Part shown: one piece after another, positions 27,620 through 36,234 of the stretch | Numbering within the stretch: the first letter of the stretch is position 1 | How the letters are laid out: each line of letters opens with the position of its first letter | Assembly (NCBI GenBank): GCA_023398165.1 | Contig: JAEWSQ010000022.1 | Span: 51,654 to 115,653 of the forward strand | Reading direction: 5' to 3' | Length of the DNA stretch: 64,000 nt | Origin: Spirochaetota bacterium | GTDB lineage: Bacteria; Spirochaetota; Spirochaetia; Treponematales; Treponemataceae | Notes under the pieces: model-generated | The model's input: the letters and a program-made list of their open reading frames with translations, nothing else | Database searches by the model: none | What the model was told of the DNA's origin: nothing | Translations under genes and position numbers: made by a program

Positions 27620-28438
27620 TTACTTTATTTGTGCAGAAAATACCTTTCCTGCAGCATTTTTTCCAAAATCTTCATCAAACATATATAAAAAATAAAAATA
27701 GCGTTTTGTTTCTATCCAGTCCCTGTATATAGTTCCTGAATTTCTAACCTCCTGAAAATGCTCAGGAAAGACTTTTTTTGTATACCCGGTGTCCCATTTA
27801 ATTTCTCCGTCACGCTGAAATTCTGTTTCGGTTGAAGGAGAATAACCTTCCAAATACGAATAGAATTCAGGAAATAAGAACTGCTGTACTTTATTAACGA
27901 AACTTTCATTCTTGTGCACCCCTGTGACTACATAAAAAGGAGATTTTCCTGCCGATTCACTTTTCCATAGCACAGAAGCGTTTTCCTTTATTATTTCAAC
28001 ACTGGCTTTAATTCTGTCGTTCCTTCCTAAAAACTGTCTCATAGCAGCATCATGCTCAATTATTGTATCTCTATACCGGATTTTTACATCTTCAATAGAA
28101 ATAAGCTCAATAGGAGACACAATAAAAATATCAGCCTCCTTACCTTCAGGAACCGCATCCAGGTGTCCCGAAGCATTAAACCGGATCTCAGTCCATCCTT
28201 CAGCCCAGCTGCCGAACCAGTATAAAGACACGACATCCATGCCGAATCCTTTCGGAGAAGAAGATGTAAGCCCCCCAATATACACCGTTCCATAATCACT
28301 TTCCTGTATTTTTAAAATCACCAAATTTTCTTCATCTGAAAAAGAATCTGAAACTTTTTTTACCCCCTGGGAAAGACATGAAGACAACAGGAAAAGCGAC
28401 ACTATACTCAAAGAAAACATACAGTACTTTTTTATCAT
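27620..28438 (-). CDS. Lipoprotein of unknown function in the TonB operon
   Basis: 272 aa. A signal peptide with lipobox LLSSC (C21) predicts a lipid anchor. The rest is mixed alpha/beta with Trp- and Tyr-rich stretches (VVSLYWFGSWAEGWTEIRFN; YRDWIETKRYFYFLYMFDEDF). I do not recognise a family. Its ATG overlaps the receptor stop (ATGA), so it is made together with the TonB-dependent receptor and is a good candidate for a surface or periplasmic substrate-binding partner of it, in the way SusD-like proteins accompany SusC, although it does not resemble SusD. Confidence 0.8.
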   Translation of the reverse strand: MIKKYCMFSLSIVSLFLLSSCLSQGVKKVSDSFSDEENLVILKIQESDYGTVYIGGLTSSSPKGFGMDVVSLYWFGSWAEGWTEIRFNASGHLDAVPEGKEADIFIVSPIELISIEDVKIRYRDTIIEHDAAMRQFLGRNDRIKASVEIIKENASVLWKSESAGKSPFYVVTGVHKNESFVNKVQQFLFPEFYSYLEGYSPSTETEFQRDGEIKWDTGYTKKVFPEHFQEVRNSGTIYRDWIETKRYFYFLYMFDEDFGKNAAGKVFSAQIK

Positions 28439-30858
28439 AATGATATTTTACCTCCAATTGAAACTATTGGAAGTCCAAAATTGAAATTAGCAACAGTCTC
28501 AAGCGAAGGCTGCTGATCGCCGAAGACATAAGCACCTACAAGAGAGTCCTTATTCAGCATTCCAAAAATATCTTCAACTCCAAAATAGACATCCCATTTA
28601 ATCTTGCTTCCAGAGAAATAAGAAGAGTAGGCGAAACGCAGATCCACAGGATACGAAGGGCCTGTCCTCAGTGTATCGCTGTATTGTTTTGTTCCGTCCT
28701 CAAGTTCCGCTTTTTTTGGAACACCGGTTGCAAAAGAAGTATTGAGCGTTATGACAATTTCTGATACCGGCCGCCAGTTTACTACAAGGTTAAGCGTATT
28801 AAAACGGTGGAAATCAGGGAAGTAATATGAATTGAGAGGATCACCCGAGGACGTTGTTTTTATTGATTCAGCGGGGTTTTCATAGGTATTTAGAAAGCGG
28901 GCGTAATTGAATGAGTAGGATAGATAGCCGTCAAAATACAGTCCCGTTTTCTTTTGAAGTATTAAATCAAAACCGGTTATATGTCCTGTTCCATTGGAAG
29001 AAAGAGTTTTTTTAATTTCATTTATTCCGGTTATTTCTGTAATACCGAAGCTGCGGTTTATATAATACTTATAATACCCTTCGAGTTTAAAATTCCATGT
29101 CTCGAGCCAGTTAATATCAATTCCGGCTACTTGAAATACTGTTCTATTAGGAATGAGCTGAAAATTGGAAAATCCGTAATCAGAGGTGACATACGAAAAA
29201 CTTTCCGGAATCTGGGAAAAAAGACCTGATCCGGCAGAAAGCGTCAGTAAATCCAGGGAACCTTTATTTCTTACAGCGGCCCACTGCATGGAAAACCGGG
29301 GAGTAATTACAGGAAGCGTCTGCAGTCCGAAACTTTTCGCACTGTTCCAAATATAGGTATGCTCACCCCGCAGACCGAGCTCTCCCTGAACCGCAGAACT
29401 GTCATTGCCGAAGTTCCACAAAGCATACCCTGCAGAATTGAGCGTATTATTTGCTTTTATAGATTCATCTTTATGATCTTCCTCATTTTGTATTTCCGTG
29501 CCTTGTCTGATTTCAACAACAGAATCTGTTTTTGTAGTATCAGTTACTGTTTGAAATACTTCTTCAACGCCGAATCCAATAATGTGCTTATCATTAAGCT
29601 GAATATCTGTATCAAGTTTTCCTTGTACAAGCTGAGTGTTTCCAAGTATTGCAAACTCGCCCTTTGTTGTATTATCCATATCCAATTCAGTATCTATGGA
29701 ATGATTATCTACTGTCAGGGTTATGGAATCCCTGTATAGATTATAAGAACCCTTCAGCTTCAGCTGTATTTTATCTGTCGGAAGCCATGAAGCATTGACA
29801 GATGCAAAAGATTGAATGTCGAGCCAGTCCGCACTAATATACGCATCAACTGTATCAGTTGAGGTATCCACCTTAATTGATAATCCTTCACTTCCGAAAA
29901 ATACATTAGCCCCGAAAGTAAGTCTGTCGAAAGGTTTAAATGAAAACTTTGAATAAGCATCCCGGATGAACGGCATCTGCTTAATAATGCTCCCTATTTT
30001 TACTTCTGATAATGGAAGCGCATCATAAAGAAGAGGGATCGTGTCGAGATACGTTAAACTGCCGCCGATAAAGAGAGCAGTTTTATCTGTAAAGGGTATT
30101 TGTGCAAAAGCATCGGTGGTAATAGATGATATGCTGACATCGAGCCTTATCTGATCCGACTTCGGTTCTATAGTAGTTACATCAAGAAGTCCCGAAGTAG
30201 CCCGTCCGTAACGGGAGGAAAAAATACCATGGGACATTTTTACCGATTCAACCATTGACGGATTAAAAATTGACACTGAACCGCCCCAATGGAAAGGTGA
30301 AAGCACATAGACCCCGTCAAGTACAGTCCCCATCTCCTCCGGGTAGCCGCCGCGGATTGAAGGCTGTGCGGACCACATACCCGTATAAATAATACCGGGC
30401 AGCGTTTTTATAGTAGTCATTATATCAGGCAGAATTCCAATTCTCGAAGTGGTCTCCATCTGCCGCTTATCCACAACTATGGAAATACCGCTTTTCTCAT
30501 CAGTTTTCCCCGGCGCCTGTCTTTCAACGACCAGTTCTTTCCCCTCGATTATTTCCGAGATAGAAAGATACATCGTAACTTTTTCCTGTTTTTGGAGAAT
30601 ACGCATACGTGTTTCAGCGTAGCCGGGCATAACGGCACAAAGAAACGGAGCAGAAGCCTCTTGAGGGAAAGGTATAAGCGCATTACCGTCAATATCAGTA
30701 TAATACACGGTCTCAGGATCCTGTGTAAAATACAGGGTCACACCCTCAAGAGGAAAATCAAGATCCCTGTCTATAACCGTTACCATTATTTCCTGAGCAT
30801 ATGCATACAGGACTGCTGCAAGAAAGAAAAGAGATACCACACTTTTTTTTAAACTCAA
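28435..30858 (-). CDS. TonB-dependent outer membrane receptor with N-terminal carboxypeptidase-like domain
   Basis: 807 aa from TTG with GGGGAGG 6 nt upstream. Signal peptide (VVSLFFLAAVLYAYA), a carboxypeptidase-regulatory-like beta sandwich (about 22-105, VTVIDRDLDFPLEGVTLYFT), the plug domain (about 130-245: PDIMTTIKTLPGIIYTG, PSIRGGYPEEMGTVLDGV, GRATSGLLDV) and a beta-barrel of ~560 residues ending in VSIGGKISL. The N-terminal sandwich plus plug is typical of SusC/CirA-like receptors. The ligand cannot be read from sequence; no known iron or cobalamin genes are near. First gene of the coupled TonB operon. Confidence 0.92.
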   Translation of the reverse strand: MSLKKSVVSLFFLAAVLYAYAQEIMVTVIDRDLDFPLEGVTLYFTQDPETVYYTDIDGNALIPFPQEASAPFLCAVMPGYAETRMRILQKQEKVTMYLSISEIIEGKELVVERQAPGKTDEKSGISIVVDKRQMETTSRIGILPDIMTTIKTLPGIIYTGMWSAQPSIRGGYPEEMGTVLDGVYVLSPFHWGGSVSIFNPSMVESVKMSHGIFSSRYGRATSGLLDVTTIEPKSDQIRLDVSISSITTDAFAQIPFTDKTALFIGGSLTYLDTIPLLYDALPLSEVKIGSIIKQMPFIRDAYSKFSFKPFDRLTFGANVFFGSEGLSIKVDTSTDTVDAYISADWLDIQSFASVNASWLPTDKIQLKLKGSYNLYRDSITLTVDNHSIDTELDMDNTTKGEFAILGNTQLVQGKLDTDIQLNDKHIIGFGVEEVFQTVTDTTKTDSVVEIRQGTEIQNEEDHKDESIKANNTLNSAGYALWNFGNDSSAVQGELGLRGEHTYIWNSAKSFGLQTLPVITPRFSMQWAAVRNKGSLDLLTLSAGSGLFSQIPESFSYVTSDYGFSNFQLIPNRTVFQVAGIDINWLETWNFKLEGYYKYYINRSFGITEITGINEIKKTLSSNGTGHITGFDLILQKKTGLYFDGYLSYSFNYARFLNTYENPAESIKTTSSGDPLNSYYFPDFHRFNTLNLVVNWRPVSEIVITLNTSFATGVPKKAELEDGTKQYSDTLRTGPSYPVDLRFAYSSYFSGSKIKWDVYFGVEDIFGMLNKDSLVGAYVFGDQQPSLETVANFNFGLPIVSIGGKISL

Positions 30859-30918
30859 TAAAGCCTCCCCTGTATAATATAAAACAATAGTACGGTTTAT
30901 TGGTTACCGGCTGACATT

Positions 30919-32181
30919 TTAAACTGCGGTCAGCGCCTGATCAATGTCTGCAATAATATCGTCAACATGTTCAAGACCGCAGGAGAAGCGTATCATACCG
31001 CCGTCGATGCCGGCCGAGACAAGCTGTTCGTCTGTAAGCTGGCGGTGTGTGGCAGAAGCCGGATGTAAAACGCAGGTGCGTATGTCTGCAACATGAACTA
31101 CATTTGATGCAAGCTTAAGAGAATCCATGAATTTTACGGCAGCATCTCTTCCGCCTTTTATAGAAACCGTAATAACCCCGCTCGTTCCCTTAGGCAGGTA
31201 CTTTTGTGCCAGGTCATAATACGGGTCTGTTTTTAAACCCGGATACCTGACCGAAGCTATCTTATTCAAAGAAGCAAAATGCTTTGCAACGGTAAGTGCG
31301 TTTTCGCAATACTGCTTCATCCGTACCGGAAGCGTTTCAATACCGAGATTTAAAAGGAAAGCAGAATGGGCCGCAGGATAGCAGCCGAAATCCCTCATCA
31401 GCTGCATGCGGGCTTTTATGATATAGGCAATATCGCCGAACGATTTGGTATACACTACACCATGGTAGCTTTCATCGGGAGTGGTAAATTCCGGAAATTT
31501 GCCGTTTGTCCAGTTGAATTTTCCGGAATCTATAATGACGCCTCCGCACTGCAGTGCATGTCCGTCAAGATATTTTGACGTGGAGTGCGTTACAATATCG
31601 GCTCCGAATTCGATAGGACGGCATAAATAGGGAGTAGCGAAGGTATTATCAATTATTAACGGAACATTTTTTGAGTGCGCAGCGCGTGCAAGTTTTTCGA
31701 TGTCGCATACTGCAAGAGCAGGATTGGTCAGCGTCTCGCCAAACACTGCTTTAGTATCGGGTTTAAAAGCTTTTAAAATTTCTTCTTCCGATGCACCGGG
31801 AGAAACCCAGATGCATTCAATCCCGAATCGTTTGAGGGTGACTGAAAATAGATTAACAGTACCTCCGTAAATGCCTGAAACAGATATAAAGCTGTCGCCT
31901 GCTCTGCAGATATTTAAAATTGATAAGAGAGACGCAGCCTGACCGCTTGTAGTGAGCATGGCAGCCTTGCCGCCTTCGAGCGCTGCCAATTTTTTTTCAA
32001 CTGCATCGCAGGTTGGATTTGCAAAACGGGAATACATAAACTCCGTCGGCATATCAAATAATTGTGCAATATGCTCAGTCGAATCAAAACGGTAGGTTGT
32101 ACTTTGAATAATAGGTACAACACGGGGTTCTCCGTTTTTCGGAGTATACCCTTCATGCAGACATTGAGTTTCCAGATTCAT
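30919..32181 (-). CDS. metY: O-acetylhomoserine sulfhydrylase (PLP)
   Basis: 420 aa, Cys/Met-metabolism PLP family. The Schiff-base lysine is K203 in STSKYLDGHA; SRFANPT, TSGQAA and the DNTFATPYLCRP strand also fit. Length and the PDESYHG region match O-acetylhomoserine aminocarboxypropyltransferase rather than cystathionine gamma-synthase (about 380 aa). It would make homocysteine from O-acetylhomoserine and sulfide, or methionine from methanethiol. Own promoter (32207-32235) and GGAGG SD. No S-box or other Met riboswitch is visible in the short leader. Confidence 0.93.
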   Translation of the reverse strand: MNLETQCLHEGYTPKNGEPRVVPIIQSTTYRFDSTEHIAQLFDMPTEFMYSRFANPTCDAVEKKLAALEGGKAAMLTTSGQAASLLSILNICRAGDSFISVSGIYGGTVNLFSVTLKRFGIECIWVSPGASEEEILKAFKPDTKAVFGETLTNPALAVCDIEKLARAAHSKNVPLIIDNTFATPYLCRPIEFGADIVTHSTSKYLDGHALQCGGVIIDSGKFNWTNGKFPEFTTPDESYHGVVYTKSFGDIAYIIKARMQLMRDFGCYPAAHSAFLLNLGIETLPVRMKQYCENALTVAKHFASLNKIASVRYPGLKTDPYYDLAQKYLPKGTSGVITVSIKGGRDAAVKFMDSLKLASNVVHVADIRTCVLHPASATHRQLTDEQLVSAGIDGGMIRFSCGLEHVDDIIADIDQALTAV

Positions 32182-32206
32182 CTATTTCCTCCAGGAGATA
32201 TATCCT

Positions 32207-32235
32207 ATTGTGACAAAATTACACAACATGGTCAA
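32207..32235 (-). promoter_or_regulatory. Promoter of metY
   Basis: On the minus strand TTGACC (32230-32235), 17-bp spacer, CACAAT (32207-32212). Predicted start about 20 bases upstream of the metY ATG, so the leader is too short for a riboswitch. Confidence 0.6.
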
Positions 32236-32245
32236 TTATTATTTT

Positions 32246-33853
32246 TCACATAAAGCTTGTATTAAACGGACTGCAGGGTAAGCCGGTAGAATTATACATC
32301 ATTGTAGTAAACCAGTTATCCCAGCCGTATGAGGCCCCTGCAGGATTATCTGCACTGGCGGAAGATAAAACAAGTACATACGATCCGGTGTTTTCATCCT
32401 TTTCCACACTCACATCAGCAGGATACTTCTCACCTTTATCATTCCAGATGCAAAATGGATTCTCTTCCGCACACATTGTATCTGCTTTTAACATCAGTGA
32501 TTTACTCATGCCAAGATACAGACCTCCATCTGCATTATAAAAATGCATCTTCACTGCATGCTCTAGAATATCGAAAGAACGGATAAGAGGGCTGTACGAA
32601 TCGGCATAGGGTTTCCCGTACACCGCATGGAGAATTTGAGAGGCAGCCCTTTGTCCGGGAATTTTTTTCGCTTTCGGGTGAATATCGGTCTTCTCACCCC
32701 AGTCTGTCATGACAGTAAGTCCGGTATTCCGGATCTGCTTAAAAACAGCTTCCTGCGCCCGGCGTATATAAGCCCAGGAACACAGGAGCGCATCATCATC
32801 CTTATAAAAGACCGTAAGCTGAAAAATATGGAAAAATAATTCCTCATCTTTCCAAATTTTCCGCCAGAAAAAAATCAATGCTGATAATAAATCGAAATAC
32901 AGATGAGGTTTTTTGTCATCGCTTTCACCCTGATAATATAAAAATCCGCGTAATGAATAGGGAGCTATTCTTTTAATCATCGATTCGTATAAACCGCCCG
33001 GCCTGAATTCATGTTTTCTCGTCATCGGTCCGGGCCATCTGCACTCGCCTGCATAAGACAAAAGTTCTTTCCATGAACAGCCCGGTTTTATTTTCTGATA
33101 CTCATCCGCCTTTGCGCTCCATTGCTCATTATAGGCGCGGTATTCAGCAGTAAGGCGCTCCTCTTCCTCATCGCTTTGATCCTTAACCTTCTCAACAAAT
33201 TCCGAGTAATACACTGCCGTGTCGCTCCGCGCTGTTGACGTTTCAACGTCCATCCAGTTAACCGCATACGAGCCGCCCCAGTTGCAACCGATAATTCCGA
33301 AAGCTATGCCTCTTAATTCTTCAGACATTTTCTGTACTGCAAAATAGGCCGCAGCAGACCAGTGTTTCATACCGCTGCTTCCGTTTGTCTGCCATTGAGT
33401 AGTCCGCTCTGCTTCTTCCAGTTCCTTGCCCAGAAAAGAGATTTTCGGTGTATAGTAATAACGTATAGGAAGATCAGGAGGATTTTCCAGAAGAACTTTC
33501 CCATCGGTATCGTTGCCAAGCTCATATTCCATATTTGACTGGCCGCCCGCAAGCCAGACTTCACCGATCATTACATCGGTAAAATTCTTTGATTCTTTTT
33601 TTACCCCGTCACAATAGAGCGATATGCTCACTGTGTAGGGGCCGCCTTCTTTTTGAGGAGGCAAAGCGCATGCCCATGATAAGCTGCTGTCCAATTCTGT
33701 CTTAGCTGTAAATTTTTTTCCGCCTTCTTTTTCAAGGCAGACAGTCACAAAAGATTCTGATGCCGGATTCCCGTCACATGAACCCCAAAAATGTATTTTT
33801 TTCTGTCTCTGCAATACCATGTGATCACTAAAAATTGCGGGTATACTAAGCAT
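32246..33853 (-). CDS. Sialate O-acetylesterase-like SGNH carbohydrate esterase
   Basis: 535 aa from ATG 33853, where AAGGAG is 5-6 nt upstream; an in-frame start at 33874 has no SD. SGNH-type blocks: GEVWLAGGQSNMEYE with the nucleophile Ser, the GCNWGGSYAVNWMD block and YYQGESD. No signal peptide, so it acts in the cytoplasm. Family members remove acetyl groups from sialic acids or xylo-oligosaccharides; position 1-3 kb from a glucuronoxylan locus favours deacetylation of imported xylo-oligosaccharides, which is inference. It follows a membrane-protein gene by 34 bp. Confidence 0.85.
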   Translation of the reverse strand: MLSIPAIFSDHMVLQRQKKIHFWGSCDGNPASESFVTVCLEKEGGKKFTAKTELDSSLSWACALPPQKEGGPYTVSISLYCDGVKKESKNFTDVMIGEVWLAGGQSNMEYELGNDTDGKVLLENPPDLPIRYYYTPKISFLGKELEEAERTTQWQTNGSSGMKHWSAAAYFAVQKMSEELRGIAFGIIGCNWGGSYAVNWMDVETSTARSDTAVYYSEFVEKVKDQSDEEEERLTAEYRAYNEQWSAKADEYQKIKPGCSWKELLSYAGECRWPGPMTRKHEFRPGGLYESMIKRIAPYSLRGFLYYQGESDDKKPHLYFDLLSALIFFWRKIWKDEELFFHIFQLTVFYKDDDALLCSWAYIRRAQEAVFKQIRNTGLTVMTDWGEKTDIHPKAKKIPGQRAASQILHAVYGKPYADSYSPLIRSFDILEHAVKMHFYNADGGLYLGMSKSLMLKADTMCAEENPFCIWNDKGEKYPADVSVEKDENTGSYVLVLSSASADNPAGASYGWDNWFTTMMYNSTGLPCSPFNTSFM

Positions 33854-33887
33854 GCGCTTCTCCTTTCTAGTCAAATTCTAAAATATT

Positions 33888-34682
33888 CTACTTCTTCTCA
33901 GCTCCAAGAACAGTTATCTTTTCCTCACCCGGCTTAGCAATATCGCCCATTATTGCACCGCCCTTTGTAAGCCATGAAAGGCCGAATGCTATAAGCATGA
34001 TAGTTTCAAACACAATACCGTAAGGGGTATATTCAAACGCATAAAAATCAGGCGGATTTACAGAAAAAACAAAGGTATATAAAAGATTAATAACCAGAAT
34101 GCAGATCATTGAAACAAAAATTACCAGACCGCATATACGGTACAGTAAATTTCTATTTTTCTTTTCCTTTGTCATATTCTCCTTATCTTTTGTTTTTGTA
34201 AAAAGGAAAAAGGAATTATAGGCAAGAAGGAAGAAAAACGTTGCCGCAAGGGAAAGATGAATTATATTTGAAATCTCAATCGGCAGATGCAGAATTCCAA
34301 CTCTGGTGCCGAGTGAATGTCCCGAAGGATCTATAGAAAGTACTTTTAAAGTACAGGGGAAAAATGCAATTCCCATAGCTGCAATACCGCTGACCGTGGA
34401 AACAATATTGTCCTGTTTATCATAACCGTTATAGGTTATAAGAAATAGTCCGACACAAAATAAAAGACCGACCATAATCGGACCGGCATTTGTATGATAG
34501 GTTGCACTTATAGTAGAAAAGCAGTTTTGCGGAAGACAGTCTTCCGTTCCGAAAACAGCTGCAAAAAAGACAACCGCAAAAGGCAAAAACATGCCCAGGA
34601 TCCCTATTACCTGACGAAGAGCCATATAGGAATGCTCAACCTGCTGCTCCTCACAATTCTTTTTACTCGAAAACAATACCAT
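33888..34682 (-). CDS. Six-TM membrane protein of unknown function
   Basis: 264 aa with about six hydrophobic helices (roughly 25-44, 70-88, 96-115, 138-158, 184-207, 222-240) and a short cytoplasmic tail. The motif SATYHTNAGPIMVG after the first helix and the general layout recall DUF998/Frag1-like integral membrane proteins, but this is uncertain. AAAGGAGG SD. Co-directional with the esterase 34 bp downstream, so the pair may form a transcript between the gdhA terminator and metY. Confidence 0.7.
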   Translation of the reverse strand: MVLFSSKKNCEEQQVEHSYMALRQVIGILGMFLPFAVVFFAAVFGTEDCLPQNCFSTISATYHTNAGPIMVGLLFCVGLFLITYNGYDKQDNIVSTVSGIAAMGIAFFPCTLKVLSIDPSGHSLGTRVGILHLPIEISNIIHLSLAATFFFLLAYNSFFLFTKTKDKENMTKEKKNRNLLYRICGLVIFVSMICILVINLLYTFVFSVNPPDFYAFEYTPYGIVFETIMLIAFGLSWLTKGGAIMGDIAKPGEEKITVLGAEKK

Positions 34683-34696
34683 ACTCAGCCTCCTTT

Positions 34697-34730
34697 AAAA
34701 ATAAAACGGCAGACTCATATAATCTGCCGT
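34697..34730 (-). terminator. Intrinsic terminator of gdhA
   Basis: ACGGCAGA (34706-34713) pairs with TCTGCCGT (34723-34730); on the minus strand the stem is followed by TTTTATTTTT. It lies ~55 bp after the gdhA stop and just upstream of the next gene's SD. Confidence 0.8.
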
Positions 34731-34785
34731 TCGTTATCCTGTAAATACTGTGAACTTTATGTATTAAATAAAATTAAATCATGTA

Positions 34786-36132
34786 TTACACAAGACCCTG
34801 TGCAATCATTGCCTGGGCAACTTTCAAGAAACCTGCAATATTTGCACCGGCAACATAGTTACCTTCCATTCCGAATTTTTTTGCCGCTGCATAAGCACTA
34901 TCATGAATATCTTTCATAATACCCTTAAGCTTAGCATCAACTTCTTCACGGCTCCATGAGTATCTCATAGAATTCTGGCTCATTTCAAGACCGGATGTCG
35001 CAACACCGCCGGCGTTTGATGCCTTGCCGGGAGCAAATAATACTCCTGCACTCTGGAATGCTTCAACAGCTTCCGGTGTGGAAGGCATATTTGCACCTTC
35101 AGCTACGAGCTTACAGCCGTTTTTAATCAATACTTTTGCTTCATCGCCGTTGAGTTCGTTCTGAGTTGCACAGGGGAAAGCACAATCGACTTTTACCGAC
35201 CAGGGTCTTTCGTTTGCAGTGAACTTTGCAGAAGGATACTTTGCAGTATATTCGCTTATTCTTCCGCGTTTTACATTTTTAAGCTCCATAACATAGGCAA
35301 GCTTTTCTGTTGTAATACCATCAGGATCATAAATATAGCCTGATGAATCCGACAATGTAACCGGCTTTGCACCGAGTTCAATAAGTTTTTCCACACAGTA
35401 CTGTGCAACATTTCCTGAACCTGAAACAGCGCAGACCTTGCCCTTAAAAGTTTCTTTCTTAACAGCAAGCATATTTTCAGCAAAGTATACACAACCGTAT
35501 CCGGTTGCTTCAGGGCGAATTAATGAACCGCCAAATGCCAGTCCCTTACCGGTTAATACGCCGGTGAATTCATTCTGAAGTCTCTTATACTGACCGAACA
35601 TGTAGCCGACTTCGCGTCCGCCTACACCAATGTCCCCTGCAGGAACGTCGCAGTTAGCCCCAATATGGCGGTATAACTCTGTCATGAAAGACTGGCAGAA
35701 ACGCATTACTTCGCCGTCTGTTTTACCATGAGGATCAAAGTCGGAACCGCCTTTACCGCCTCCCATTGGAAGAGTAGTTAAACTGTTCTTGAAAACTTGC
35801 TCAAAACCAAGAAATTTAAGTATTCCGAGATTTACTGATGGATGGAACCGGAGTCCGCCCTTATAAGGACCTATAGCACTGTTAAACTGAACGCGGAAAC
35901 CTCTGTTTACACGCATCTTTCCAGCGTCATCAACCCATGGAACACGGAACATTATAACACGTTCAGGTTCAACAATGCGCTCCAAAATAGCATTCTTTTC
36001 TATTTCGGGCATTTTTTCAACAACAGGTTCAAGTGATTCAAGAACCTCTTCTACAGCCTGCAGGAATTCCGGCTCATGTGCATTTTTTGCCTTTACCTGC
36101 TCAAATACGCTTTTTACGTACGCGTTTTTCAT
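34786..36132 (-). CDS. gdhA: Glutamate dehydrogenase
   Basis: 448 aa, hexameric bacterial type. PMGGGKGGSDFDP carries the catalytic Lys K127; the C-terminal Rossmann fold has AVSGSGNVAQY. Length and sequence match the NADP-dependent assimilatory enzymes (E. coli GdhA 447 aa); cofactor preference is inferred from that similarity. It assimilates ammonium with 2-oxoglutarate, fitting a rumen-type life. Transcribed singly from 36167-36196 with GGGGG as SD and closed by the terminator at 34697. Confidence 0.96.
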   Translation of the reverse strand: MKNAYVKSVFEQVKAKNAHEPEFLQAVEEVLESLEPVVEKMPEIEKNAILERIVEPERVIMFRVPWVDDAGKMRVNRGFRVQFNSAIGPYKGGLRFHPSVNLGILKFLGFEQVFKNSLTTLPMGGGKGGSDFDPHGKTDGEVMRFCQSFMTELYRHIGANCDVPAGDIGVGGREVGYMFGQYKRLQNEFTGVLTGKGLAFGGSLIRPEATGYGCVYFAENMLAVKKETFKGKVCAVSGSGNVAQYCVEKLIELGAKPVTLSDSSGYIYDPDGITTEKLAYVMELKNVKRGRISEYTAKYPSAKFTANERPWSVKVDCAFPCATQNELNGDEAKVLIKNGCKLVAEGANMPSTPEAVEAFQSAGVLFAPGKASNAGGVATSGLEMSQNSMRYSWSREEVDAKLKGIMKDIHDSAYAAAKKFGMEGNYVAGANIAGFLKVAQAMIAQGLV

Positions 36133-36166
36133 ATAACCCCCAAAAAAACAGTATCGAGTGTTTTGT

Positions 36167-36196
36167 ATTGTAACATAATTGCATAAAAATACACAA
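36167..36196 (-). promoter_or_regulatory. Promoter of gdhA
   Basis: On the minus strand TTGTGT (36191-36196), 18-bp spacer, TACAAT (36167-36172), followed by a ~30-nt leader. Confidence 0.5.
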
Positions 36197-36234
36197 TAGG
36201 CGTATATTTATTTGTTGAAAAAATTTTTCTTATT

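Noticed and set aside
32182..32245. SAM or Met riboswitch before metY
   Set aside because: The leader is only about 20 nt; no S-box elements are present.
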